Of a stretch of DNA of 24,490 bases, positions 8,326 to 16,337 are shown one piece after another (position 1 is the first letter of the stretch; each line of letters starts with the position of its first letter). The position numbers and the translations under genes were made by a program. Origin of the DNA: UMGS1387 sp045539625. GTDB lineage: Bacteria > Bacillota > Clostridia > Oscillospirales > CAG-382. The stretch covers positions 1-24,490 of the forward strand of contig JAZQFS010000017.1 in the NCBI GenBank assembly GCA_045539625.1, read 5' to 3'. The notes below the pieces were generated by a model. It saw only the letters and a program-made list of their open reading frames with translations. It made no database searches and was not told the origin of the DNA.

Positions 8326-8355
8326 ATGGGCGGACAGCTGCCACCATCCACCCAT
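8326..8355 (-). other. Intercistronic hairpin between the two large surface-protein genes
   Basis: On the minus strand ATGGGTGG pairs with CCGCCCAT (8 bp, one G-U) around a 14-nt loop in the 82-bp gap. GTTTTATATTT follows, so it could be a leaky terminator or an mRNA-stabilising or processing hairpin that sets the ratio of the two proteins. The role is inferred. Confidence 0.45.
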
Positions 8356-8369
8356 AACCAACACAAGAA

Positions 8370-11300
8370 TTAAAGCTCTTCGCCGTTAAGAATCTTGTCT
8401 ACCGCCGTCTTAAAATCCTCATATTTGTCGGAATCCGCAATTTTCTGTGCAACCTCATAAATACTTGCTGACATTGTATCGCCGTAGGTTACTGTCTCAC
8501 CAATCTTCACATAAGGTCTTACAACAATAACGTCGTCATACATATCTGAAGGAATGTTATACACTACTGCAGTAAAGAAGGTTACATTTCCATCTTTTTC
8601 AAAGATTTTGTCTACTTTTTTACCATCTACCATACCATAGCTTACACCGTGTACATAGTGTGTACCCTTTGTAAGTGCAGTGTTTTCAATTTTAAGCTCA
8701 TTTTCGGCAACGCCGAGATTGTTAAGCGTTACCTTTCTTGCCACGATATAACCGTATTCGGTAAGTTCATTGTGGTTTCTTTCAATAGTGCTTACACTTG
8801 CCTTGAAGCGGATACCTGCAGGAGAATTTACTCTGATGGAGTTTTCGTTGTAGGACTTGGGTGCGTAGGTGTAGGGCTTGTAGTAAATCTTGAAGTTATC
8901 GGCATGAACGGAAACTGTTGTAGGCTTGCTTGCATCAACAGCCTTTACATTAAAGTTAAGACCAAATTTTTCAACGTTGTTTGTTCCAACCGTAAATGTA
9001 CCTTTTCGTTCCATTGTTTCGGGATCATAAACCTCACCGTTTAAAACAAGGATGCTGTCAACAACATATACCCTTTCGCCGATACTTATATCATGCTTAT
9101 TTGCCACCTTATCGCCGCCGGCATAAACATAAGCATTATACGTTACGGAGGCTACGTTTTCCTGACCTGCAGGGATATAAACCTCGGATGCAACAGTGTA
9201 AATACCGTCAGCCAGAGAACCGCCTGAGTATAAAACAACACCTATCTTGGGGTAAACCTCATCACCGCTTTGCTTAGAAGCTGTTTTTACATATTCATTA
9301 TCTTTATGTGCTTCATCATACAGGAACTTTGAAGTAGAATCACCGGCAGTACTTGAACCGTCAAACCAGATTCCACCGCCGTTTAAGGTAGCAATTTTCG
9401 GGAACGCATTAGCCGCATTAGATGCGTCTACATATTCGTTAACACCAAGAGTACCATAATTGAAAATTCTGGAATTTGTGTTATCGGCATTACTCTTGCC
9501 GTTAAAGTGCAAGTTAGCAAGGAGATAGCCTGCGTCTGCTTCAGCAGCAGAAGGTTCAAAATTATCGTCCCATACAGCATAGAGGGTTGTATCAGATGAA
9601 ATCACAATTTCTTCTTCTGTAATCAGCTTACCATTGGGTGTTGCTGACCAGCCCACAAATCTTGAAGTACCTGCAGTCTGACAGGTATAATCCGCAAGCT
9701 TGATCTTGATATCCGTAACAGAAGTGGGAACAGCTACATCCTTGCCGTTTGCATCAAAGGTAACGTCATAGAAGGGTGTATAATACACCTTCATATAGTC
9801 AACATATCTATTAAGTTGTCTGTTTTCGGTAGTGTCTGTAGTAAGAGGGAAATACAGACCTATATTTTGAAGACCGCCGAGATTGTCCTTTGAGCCGTTT
9901 GCACCGGTTGCCTTATCATCGACATACTTAAAGCCGGAAACGGATTCCACATAATCTGCCGCACCTGCTGTCAGTTCGCTGCCTGCGCCAATTTCATTTG
10001 GGTGTTCTACACTGCCACAAACAGCAAGACTGTTTCTAACAGCAACCTCTGTCTTTGCACCCCAGACAACAGTATAATATCCTTCGGGGAAGGGGTTTTG
10101 AGCGTCGGTGCTGAGGTAAAATCTGGGGTAACCGCCGTCTGTCTGCATTGTACCGTCAGCGATTTTGGGTGTTGTGCCGGAATTGAAAGTAATTACGGAA
10201 AGACCATAAGCATCGGGCATACCTGCGGGTGCTTTTACTACTTTTGTGGTTGTTTTGTAATAATCGATTTCTGCTCCGGTTAATGCTCCATTATCAAAAT
10301 CAACCCAGTAAGCAAGCTGACCGTAAGTAGGATGTGTTTCAGTGATAGCATCTCTGTAAACCGCATAAAGGGTTGTATCCTTTAAAACTTCAAGTTCTGT
10401 TACAACTGCACCGCCTTCTGTGAGAGACCAACCGAAAAACACTTTATTTTCGTCTGCAACAGTTGCTTTATAGTCTGAAAGATCAAGCTTTGTTCCGGGA
10501 AGAACACCTGTAACTGCTTCGGGAACTATTGCTTCAACAGAGCTTGAGAAAGTAACGGTTGCGGGACCCTGATAATAAAGCTTGATATTATCAAGATAAT
10601 AGGTAAATGTTAAATTTGACACATTACTTGTTACAGTAAGATCTTTGTTAGAATTATTCCATGTAGCATCCTGCATAATCTGGAAGCGGTTAGTGGTATT
10701 TGCTACAGTTCTGAATTTGATAGTATTTGTAAGCTTATTTGTACCGTTCGTAAGCTTTGCATTGGGGTTGCTGAGTGTGATTATGCCGCCTTCAACGTTA
10801 CCATCATTTTCACCGGAAGAAGCAACGCTGGTTGAAAGCTGTGTTAAATGAGAGGTTGACCAGTCGTATTTTTCATCAATCCAAAGGTCATACACAAGTG
10901 TATAGTCACCTGCAGGATAAAAGCTTGGTGATGCACCTGCAATAAGATTAAGTCTGCTCCACTTATAGCGGGAATCCATCTTAAACGCCTTATTACCTGT
11001 ACCGTCATCTACAACACAAAGCTTATCGTTGCCGTTATAGTTTAAGAAGTACATCTGGAGCTCGAAGCCGGTAAAGTCGTGAGAAGATGAGTTTTTGGGA
11101 ACCTGCTGCCAGGTTTTCCATTCAGTTGAAACCTCACCGCCGTTATAAAAAACCCCGTTTTTATTATTTGTTTCTTCAAGGTCGAGGTTATAAATAAGAC
11201 GTCCGTATTCGGACTCTGCCTGTAAATCTGCCGCCTCTTCGACAGGGGTCGTTTCCTCAGCAGCCTCTGCCTTGAAGACCTCTGCCGCATCGACTGCTAC

Positions 11301-11402
11301 TTCCTGTGTTGTTTCTACCATACCCACCGTAACAGGTGCTGCAAATACAGCTGTGGAAAGCACAGTAACAATTGCAAGAATAATGCTTAATGTTTTTTTC
11401 AT
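8370..11402 (-). CDS. Secreted InlB-type repeat protein with three paralogous beta modules, ~1010 aa
   Basis: Start: in AGGAGATGAAAGACATG the first ATG touches the AGGAG, so the second ATG (11402) is the real start. The protein begins MKKTLSIILAIVTVLSTAVFAAPV, a clear signal peptide, then an acidic Ala/Glu-rich linker. Three related segments follow, opening YGRLIYNLDLEE, YGQLAYWVDFDN and AGYLLANLHFNG, and closing DNIKLYYQGP, DYMKVYYTPF and DNFKIYYKPY. The first two closings lead into InlB/Listeria-Bacteroides-type repeats: VFFGWSLTEGG...DTTLYAVY and RFVGWSATPNG...DTTLYAVW. The last ~150 residues start SIRVNSPAGIRFKASVS and contain ELTEYGYIVARK, a C-terminal region I recall from many clostridial surface proteins. 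It has no SLH motifs, LPXTG or transmembrane tail. It sits between the 37-aa peptide gene and the SLH-GH99 gene. Adhesion or glycan binding is inferred. Confidence 0.85.
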   Translation of the reverse strand: MKKTLSIILAIVTVLSTAVFAAPVTVGMVETTQEVAVDAAEVFKAEAAEETTPVEEAADLQAESEYGRLIYNLDLEETNNKNGVFYNGGEVSTEWKTWQQVPKNSSSHDFTGFELQMYFLNYNGNDKLCVVDDGTGNKAFKMDSRYKWSRLNLIAGASPSFYPAGDYTLVYDLWIDEKYDWSTSHLTQLSTSVASSGENDGNVEGGIITLSNPNAKLTNGTNKLTNTIKFRTVANTTNRFQIMQDATWNNSNKDLTVTSNVSNLTFTYYLDNIKLYYQGPATVTFSSSVEAIVPEAVTGVLPGTKLDLSDYKATVADENKVFFGWSLTEGGAVVTELEVLKDTTLYAVYRDAITETHPTYGQLAYWVDFDNGALTGAEIDYYKTTTKVVKAPAGMPDAYGLSVITFNSGTTPKIADGTMQTDGGYPRFYLSTDAQNPFPEGYYTVVWGAKTEVAVRNSLAVCGSVEHPNEIGAGSELTAGAADYVESVSGFKYVDDKATGANGSKDNLGGLQNIGLYFPLTTDTTENRQLNRYVDYMKVYYTPFYDVTFDANGKDVAVPTSVTDIKIKLADYTCQTAGTSRFVGWSATPNGKLITEEEIVISSDTTLYAVWDDNFEPSAAEADAGYLLANLHFNGKSNADNTNSRIFNYGTLGVNEYVDASNAANAFPKIATLNGGGIWFDGSSTAGDSTSKFLYDEAHKDNEYVKTASKQSGDEVYPKIGVVLYSGGSLADGIYTVASEVYIPAGQENVASVTYNAYVYAGGDKVANKHDISIGERVYVVDSILVLNGEVYDPETMERKGTFTVGTNNVEKFGLNFNVKAVDASKPTTVSVHADNFKIYYKPYTYAPKSYNENSIRVNSPAGIRFKASVSTIERNHNELTEYGYIVARKVTLNNLGVAENELKIENTALTKGTHYVHGVSYGMVDGKKVDKIFEKDGNVTFFTAVVYNIPSDMYDDVIVVRPYVKIGETVTYGDTMSASIYEVAQKIADSDKYEDFKTAVDKILNGEEL

Positions 11403-11428
11403 GTCTTTCATCTCCTAATTCTTTTAAT

Positions 11429-11542
11429 TTATTCGCTAAATAAATCTTCGCCGTTAATGAGAACATCGCTTCCCGAAAGGATGTCTGATTCTGCAATAAC
11501 TACAGCATCAATTTCGGGGCTTGTATATGTCTTTTTGGGCAT
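11429..11542 (-). CDS. Small 37-aa peptide gene leading the surface-protein operon
   Basis: A 38-codon ORF has an excellent ribosome binding site, AGGAGGTG, six bases before the ATG at 11542. The peptide starts MPKKTYTSPEIDAVVIAESD and ends NGEDLFSE; it is acidic, with no signal peptide. Its form (basic KK start, then YTSPEID, then a D-I-L-S-G-S stretch) is like very short 'KKxYxxPE' ORFs that I recall ahead of exported-protein genes in Clostridia; I know of no assigned function. The next gene starts 26 bases downstream, so co-translation is likely. It is immediately preceded by the shared 31-bp motif. Confidence 0.7.
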   Translation of the reverse strand: MPKKTYTSPEIDAVVIAESDILSGSDVLINGEDLFSE

Positions 11543-11586
11543 AAACACACCTCCTATACCTTAATAGTAACATCGCAAAAAACGCA

Positions 11587-11617
11587 AGTAAAGGTATATT
11601 ATTAGCAATTATATGTA
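11587..11617 (-). promoter_or_regulatory. Shared 31-bp promoter motif, copy A (37-aa peptide operon)
   Basis: Read on the + strand it is AGTAAAGGTA, an 8-bp AT-rich core, then GCAATTATATGTA. It matches 12851-12881 at 27 of 31 positions. On the minus (gene) strand it lies 45-75 bases upstream of the ATG, just ahead of a weak TACTAT -10 without a good -35. This is the place for a class II activator such as an AraC-family protein. Confidence 0.65.
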
Positions 11618-11682
11618 ATAAATACGCATTTTTGCATCAATTGACTTGATTTTTATGTATTTAAGTGTTCCCGACGCCATTA

Positions 11683-12783
11683 TTATTCTTCAAGAAATAC
11701 CTTGCGTACAGCTTCAAGATGTCCGTAGCCGTACAGGTCATCGGGTTCAAGATAGCTTCCTTCCGTCCATTCATTCCAGCTGTTGACGGTAACAAGAGGC
11801 GCTTTCATATCGGGGTGGCTGTCTATATACTGCTTTGCAAGCTCAAAGCCCTTTTGGACATTTTCGGGGGTATTTTCAAGGCATCTCCACTTGAAAACCT
11901 TCTTATATCTGGGGGTATTGTCCCAGCCTATTGAAACGTGAGGAATAAAGGGGGCTTTTATGTTCTGTTCAACATACTCCCATTCCTTTTTCACGTCCTC
12001 AAGGATTTCAAGGTAAGGTCTTTCCATTGCCGCAAAGTCAAAGAAGTTATAGTGTGTTACACCGTCAAAGCCCGCATTATTGATAAAGGTGAAAATATCC
12101 GTCTTATCATCAAGCATGGTTGCCATATACTTTCTGCTTCTGATTGTAAGATGCAGTTCAAGTCCCGGGAAGCCTGCCTTTACCGTTTCGTCACGGAAGA
12201 ACTGCAGTGCCTCGTAAGTCTGCTCTACTCCTCCGAGACCTCTTACAAGATTTTCAACGTCGAAAAGCATATAAACGGGCTTGCCGTCAATCTTATAATA
12301 TGAAGGGTGTGAGAAATACTTTTCAATGGTACGCTTTACCACATAGTCAAAGGTCTTTCTGTCAACCGCACCGTCCCATATGGGAATGTCAAGGTCTGCC
12401 GTTCTTGTGTCCCACTGAGTCTTTGCGGTGTGGTTTGCCCACATAAGATAGAACTTTACCTTATCGTTATTGCGTGCTTTGAGGTAGCCGTTATTTAAGC
12501 ACTGTTCAAGAAAAGGCTTATTATCAAACCAGTACCAGTCGTAAATAAATACGTTTACGCCATGTGCTGCCGCCGCTTCGATTTCCATTTCCATAACATA
12601 AGGATCTGCTTCGTTCACATATCCCCAAAGAGGCTTACGAGGCCAGTTATGACCTTCAAACTTTGGCTGTGCCGCCTTTACCGTCTGCCATTCGCCGTAG
12701 CCCTCGGGCCAGAATATGCGTGTTCTCGGTTCATCGCCCGTATAGGCAGGCCAGATATATGCAGCAACATCATATTTTTTCAT
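11683..12783 (-). CDS. GH99/WbsX-like glycan enzyme, 366 aa, cytoplasmic
   Basis: The ATG at 12783 was chosen because GGAAGAG lies just upstream. Upstream in-frame codons run through the promoter region and were dropped. The protein starts MKKYDVAAYIWPAYTGDEPR and has HGVNVFIYDWYWFDNKPFLE (~74-93), the typical first half of the WbsX/glycoside-hydrolase-99-like family. It ends with the family hallmark VNSWNEWTEGSYLEPDDLYG (333-352; glutamates 338 and 341) and YGYGHLEAVRKVF. Length fits the family. There is no signal peptide, so it acts inside the cell, unlike the SLH protein with the related domain. Proteins of this family are linked to O-antigen or glycan processing; the substrate is unknown. 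It has its own promoter region carrying the 31-bp motif. Confidence 0.85.
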   Translation of the reverse strand: MKKYDVAAYIWPAYTGDEPRTRIFWPEGYGEWQTVKAAQPKFEGHNWPRKPLWGYVNEADPYVMEMEIEAAAAHGVNVFIYDWYWFDNKPFLEQCLNNGYLKARNNDKVKFYLMWANHTAKTQWDTRTADLDIPIWDGAVDRKTFDYVVKRTIEKYFSHPSYYKIDGKPVYMLFDVENLVRGLGGVEQTYEALQFFRDETVKAGFPGLELHLTIRSRKYMATMLDDKTDIFTFINNAGFDGVTHYNFFDFAAMERPYLEILEDVKKEWEYVEQNIKAPFIPHVSIGWDNTPRYKKVFKWRCLENTPENVQKGFELAKQYIDSHPDMKAPLVTVNSWNEWTEGSYLEPDDLYGYGHLEAVRKVFLEE

Positions 12784-12850
12784 AATTCTCTTCCATTTCG
12801 TGTTATTTGTTTTTAACCTACAACAGTATTTTATCATCACAAAGTAGCGT

Positions 12851-12881
12851 AGTAAAGGTAATATATTTGCAATTATATGTA
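12851..12881 (-). promoter_or_regulatory. Shared 31-bp promoter motif, copy B (GH99-like gene)
   Basis: This is the same element as at 11587-11617: AGTAAAGGTA, AT-rich core, GCAATTATATGTA. It is followed on the minus strand by a conserved GATG and a GATAAAAT-like -10. Its 3' edge is 68 bases upstream of the ATG. Conservation of motif, orientation and distance in front of two separate transcription units argues for a common regulator. Confidence 0.65.
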
Positions 12882-12923
12882 GAATATGGGCACTCAGGGA
12901 GTTTGAACAAGCGGTTTTGGATA

Positions 12924-12954
12924 CAAAAAAACACATCTCTTTTTTGTGATGTGT
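12924..12954 (-). terminator. Rho-independent terminator on the minus strand
   Basis: On the minus strand ACACATC and GATGTGT form a 7-bp stem around ACAAAAAAGA, followed by seven T (12930-12924). It lies between rtcB and the GH99-like promoter, so it most likely ends the RNA-repair operon after a ~460-nt trailer. Confidence 0.7.
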
Positions 12955-13416
12955 CAAAGAGTTATTCCTATTAATTTACGATTTGCTTCTGTGACTGCAG
13001 GAGTACGGCGGCTAAACTCATCCTCCTGTTTTCTACATCGCTGACAAGAAGGTTAATATAATTCCGGGTAAACTATTATAAATGGTAAAACTTACGTGAG
13101 ATATAAAATGGAAAACAGGTTGTTTATTTGGGGCTGATTACATTTTTGGCCTTTGTAATGAAACTTATCTCTTTCACTCCGAAACTTAACTTCATCACAA
13201 TGAAACTAATCTTTTCACGCTGAAACTTAACTCATAAAAAAATGCACCGCCCGGTGCATTGTATCAATATATGAGTTATTTGCCGTTTTTCAATGATATC
13301 CGTTCCCTTTGGTCACGGATGATATAGCTGACGTTTGTCAAGACACAAGAAAGCATAATACTGTCAATGCTTTTTTCGGCATTTTTCCTTTTGCAAGCCG
13401 TTATTTGACGAAAAGC
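12955..13416. other. Gene-free stretch downstream of rtcB
   Basis: It holds dispersed repeat copy B (13159-13333) and an AAGCAT/ATGCTT hairpin near 13350-13373. I see no convincing ORF, promoter or RNA gene in the remainder. Confidence 0.6.
13159..13333 (+). repeat. Dispersed repeat copy B (175 bp)
   Basis: GAAACT units start at 13160, 13181, 13202 and 13222, the same 21-21-20 spacing as copy A. The following stretch with the TGCACCG-CC-CGGTGCA palindrome is identical to copy A. The 33 bp carrying most of copy A's 17-bp-stem hairpin are missing exactly between GCC and GTTTTTC. The copy stops inside the ATAGC-TGAC-GCTAT hairpin, so the distal array is absent. Confidence 0.85.
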
Positions 13417-14619
13417 TTATTCACAAGCCTTGAAATTATAAACAGGAGTAATTCTTTTTATAATCTCTGCAGAAGGCTCAATGCCCTCCATTATTTCCTC
13501 CATGTTTTTGTAAGCCATCGGCGACTCGTCAAGAGTGCTTGTGCTTATGCAGGTAGAAAAGATGCCTTCCATCTGTTTTTTGTACTCATCAAGAGAAAGA
13601 GTACAGAAGGCTTTCTTTCTCGACATCAGTCTTCCTGCACCGTGAGGAGCAGAATTGTTCCACAGACTGTTTCCTTTGCCGATGCAAACAAGGCTTCCGT
13701 CACGCATATTTATGGGTATTAAAAGAAGCTCCCCTTTATTTGCAGAGACAGCTCCTTTTCTGAGTATCATTGAACTTGTGTCAATGTAGTTATGAATGGT
13801 GGTAAATGAATCGGTGACGGTAAAACCCATCTCTTTTATGATTGTATCGGCTATTGCCTTTCTGTTGATACAGGCAAAGTGCTGCATAATTTTCATATCG
13901 TGAATATAGTGTTCAAACAGCACACCCGTTAAATATGCAAGTTCCAGAGGCATACCGATTTCGTGCGTTTTTTTCAATTCTTTGATTGTTTTCTCAATTT
14001 CCGTATGCCTTCCCTCTGCCTTTAGTCTTTGTATTGCCTCATCAATCTGATATCTTGCCCCGCCCCACATTGAGCATACCGCCTGTTCCTGATAATACTC
14101 TGCAACCTCTCTGCCAAGATGTCGGCTTCCCGAATGTATTACAAGATATAAATTTCCTTCATCATCTTTATCAATTTCGATAAAATGATTTCCGCCGCCA
14201 AGTGTACCGATGCTTCTTTTGCCTCTTGATATTTTAACAAAATCCTTACAAAAAAGGTTATCTATTTCCGTAATGGAAGCGTATTCGTGTTGAGTTCCGT
14301 GTATTTCTCTTCCGCAGGGAATGTACTGTCTTATCACTTCGTCAAGCTTATGAAAATCAATACTCTTTTGCTCAAGCTTTATTGTTTCCATTCCGCAGCC
14401 TATGTCAACACCCACCATGCCGGGAACAATCTTGTCCTTTATCGTCATTGTTGTTCCTATTGTACACCCTATACCTGCATGTACATCAGGCATAATACGG
14501 ATTATCGAATCGGCAAAAGCCTTTTCATTACACACCGATTCTATCTGACTGTATGCCTTCGGCTCAAGCTCATTTGCAAAGCATACCGCAGTATTGAATT
14601 TGCCTTTTATCTCTATCAT
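13417..14619 (-). CDS. rtcB: RNA-splicing ligase RtcB, 400 aa
   Basis: The ATG at 14619 has AAGGAG seven bases upstream; a TTG six codons earlier overlaps that site and was rejected. The protein joins 2',3'-cyclic-phosphate or 3'-phosphate RNA ends to 5'-OH ends through a GMP-histidine intermediate with Mn2+. Visible signature parts are MPDVHAGIGCTIGT, VGVDIGCGM (metal-binding Cys75), GTLGGGNHFIEID, VIHSGSRHLG and NSAPHGAGRLMSR. In the last, His326 is the position expected to carry the guanylate. All look intact and length is normal for the shorter bacterial type. It is the last gene of the island, 55 bases after the DUF2828 gene. Neither archease nor RtcA is encoded in the window. Confidence 0.95.
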   Translation of the reverse strand: MIEIKGKFNTAVCFANELEPKAYSQIESVCNEKAFADSIIRIMPDVHAGIGCTIGTTMTIKDKIVPGMVGVDIGCGMETIKLEQKSIDFHKLDEVIRQYIPCGREIHGTQHEYASITEIDNLFCKDFVKISRGKRSIGTLGGGNHFIEIDKDDEGNLYLVIHSGSRHLGREVAEYYQEQAVCSMWGGARYQIDEAIQRLKAEGRHTEIEKTIKELKKTHEIGMPLELAYLTGVLFEHYIHDMKIMQHFACINRKAIADTIIKEMGFTVTDSFTTIHNYIDTSSMILRKGAVSANKGELLLIPINMRDGSLVCIGKGNSLWNNSAPHGAGRLMSRKKAFCTLSLDEYKKQMEGIFSTCISTSTLDESPMAYKNMEEIMEGIEPSAEIIKRITPVYNFKACE

Positions 14620-14635
14620 ACTAATCTCCTTATAC

Positions 14636-14666
14636 AAAAATCAGGGATAAAGCCATGCCCTATCCC
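14636..14666 (-). terminator. Possible attenuator between the DUF2828 gene and rtcB
   Basis: On the minus strand GGGATA pairs with TATCCC across an 11-nt loop, and TGATTTTTG follows. It lies just before the rtcB ribosome binding site. The stem is short, so at most partial termination is expected; alternatively it is just a spacer hairpin. Confidence 0.4.
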
Positions 14667-14674
14667 CATAAAAT

Positions 14675-16141
14675 CTATGCCGCTATTTTTTCGTATCTTT
14701 CGCTTTCCAGAACTTCAAGCATAAACTGATACGGTGTCATATCAGAAACAGCTCCACCCGCAATCATCGAAAACAGCCTTGGTGTACAACCCGAAACAAG
14801 TATCACACCTTGCTCGTTTTTGGTAACAGGCTGCTTTCTGTTTCGGCTTTCCACATTCCAGAAGACAATCTCAGGAAGCTTGTATCCTGCTTTTTCAAAC
14901 AGCTTCTTTGCATATTCAAAGTTTGTCACAGATGCATCGTCAGTACAGTAATCAAATTCCATATCGGATATTATATAAAGCCTGTCGGGCATTTCCGACT
15001 GCGGAACACTATTCTTTACCGCCGCATTAAGAACAAGCTCAAACACCTTCTGAATATTGGTGTTTGCAACCTCATTATAGTTATGACAATATCTTAATCT
15101 ATCAAGTATATCGTCACCCTTGATTTCTACAAGCTGAGGATTTTCTGAAAATGTAATGAAATGATTCTTAAAAGCACCCACATTTCTCTCGGCAAAATAA
15201 ATACCCAGCGACAATGCAACGGCAGCAGGCATAGGATCATTATTACAGTACATTGAACCCGAGCCGTCTATTACGGCAAGAGCGTTTTCTCTTGTGCCGT
15301 AATCCTCCTGAGAAATCCATGTGGTATTTATGGACTTTCTTTCTCGGTCGCTTACATGCCTCTTAAAAAACGGGGTTATAATTTCATAAGGTGTAAGCAC
15401 TCCCGTATTAAGCTTTACTTCACCTGTACTTGCTTTATTGAGAAACTCATTGTATCTTTCTCCGTCGTTGCGGATAAATGCCTTTCTGTACTTGAACATC
15501 GCCTTGGAAGGCTGCTTTGCATAATCAAAGGTATAATCTTTTTCACGAAGGTTATTCTCAATTATTTTGATTCTTGCACGAAGCTTTACGAGGCTTTTTC
15601 TGTATGTACGGTCATCAATTCCGAGAAATTTTACGATTTTCTTTGCCATCTTCACAGTTTCCCCGTTGGATGCATTGACCGACGGAAGCCACTTGCCAAG
15701 CAGTGAAATTTCACCGTCACCTTCAAGTGCTTTCATATCAGTATCATACTGCAATTTCAGAACATACAGCATATCCTTTTCAAGAGGCGTGCCAAATAAA
15801 GACAGCAGGTCATCAAATCGTCCGTACTCGGAGACATTAAAAAGATTCTTTCTTGCAGATTCTCTTTCGTTTTCCGACAGCCACTTAAGTATGATTCTGA
15901 AGAATCTTCTTTCACCCAGACCGCCTCTGATATCTCTTGCATAAAAGAGCAGTTTCATGGCAATGTCTTTGTTTTCAGTGTATGCTTTTACAAAGCGTGA
16001 GATGATTTCTTCTTCCGATGCATGACGTAAAGCTCCTGCCGTACTGAAAAGGTCAAGGCAATGGGAAAGACTTGATTTGTGTATCAAAGCACCGTTTTCG
16101 GTCAACGTCTTATTTGCTTCATTCTTTAAGTATTCTAACAT
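14675..16141 (-). CDS. DUF2828 / Ro60-like RNA-binding protein with vWA domain, 488 aa
   Basis: The ATG at 16141 follows AAGGAG by eight bases; an upstream in-frame start at 16171 lies before that site and was rejected. The first ~270 residues are helical, TROVE/HEAT-like, and contain LLFYARDIRGGLGERRFFR (~65-83), typical of DUF2828. Residues ~285-470 form a von Willebrand A domain with a full MIDAS: DGSGS (292-296), Thr361 and Asp393 (ISDMEFD). This is the architecture of Ro60/Rsr, the ring protein that binds Y RNAs and misfolded RNA. The gene lies between a structured-RNA array and rtcB, as rsr lies beside Y RNA and rtcB in known operons. That its partners are the RNAs encoded just upstream is inference, strongly suggested by position. 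Confidence 0.85.
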   Translation of the reverse strand: MLEYLKNEANKTLTENGALIHKSSLSHCLDLFSTAGALRHASEEEIISRFVKAYTENKDIAMKLLFYARDIRGGLGERRFFRIILKWLSENERESARKNLFNVSEYGRFDDLLSLFGTPLEKDMLYVLKLQYDTDMKALEGDGEISLLGKWLPSVNASNGETVKMAKKIVKFLGIDDRTYRKSLVKLRARIKIIENNLREKDYTFDYAKQPSKAMFKYRKAFIRNDGERYNEFLNKASTGEVKLNTGVLTPYEIITPFFKRHVSDRERKSINTTWISQEDYGTRENALAVIDGSGSMYCNNDPMPAAVALSLGIYFAERNVGAFKNHFITFSENPQLVEIKGDDILDRLRYCHNYNEVANTNIQKVFELVLNAAVKNSVPQSEMPDRLYIISDMEFDYCTDDASVTNFEYAKKLFEKAGYKLPEIVFWNVESRNRKQPVTKNEQGVILVSGCTPRLFSMIAGGAVSDMTPYQFMLEVLESERYEKIAA

Positions 16142-16180
16142 GAAACTCACTCCTTCTAAGTGTATTATCAATAAAGTTAC

Positions 16181-16246
16181 AAGGCACAGTTTCTGATAAA
16201 GGTGGGATTTTTCCTTACTTATTCATCATGTTTCTGTATGTGCCTT
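16181..16246 (-). ncRNA. RNA module M7 of the Y-RNA-like array
   Basis: The terminal helix AAGGCACA/TGTGCCTT (8 bp, perfect) encloses 50 nt that begin TACAGAAAC, the array's ACAGCAA-like motif. An inner AAGG/CCTT plus TGAT/ATCA stem is possible. It ends 40 nt before the DUF2828 start, so it could also be the 5' leader of that mRNA. Confidence 0.6.
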
Positions 16247-16254
16247 TTATTAAC

Positions 16255-16337
16255 AAGGTACTCGTCGGGAAGCGCCCGAACATATTTTTTTAAGAGGTTT
16301 CCGCCTCGGAGGTGAAAATAATTGCTGCAAGTACCTT
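16255..16337 (-). ncRNA. RNA module M6
   Basis: The terminal helix AAGGTACTTG/CGAGTACCTT has 10 bp including one U-G pair valid only on the minus strand. CAGCAATT follows the 5' strand. Inside are a TCGGG-CGCTT-CCCGA hairpin and a GAGG/CCTC hairpin. Eight bases separate it from M7. Confidence 0.75.

Noticed and set aside
3494..10851. Plus-strand ORFs opposite the two large surface-protein genes
   Set aside because: Shadow frames without ribosome binding sites or recognisable domains; the minus-strand genes have signal peptides and clear domains.
12784..12957. N-terminal extension of the GH99-like protein
   Set aside because: It would run through the conserved 31-bp motif, the promoter and into a terminator. 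The ATG at 12783 has its own ribosome binding site.
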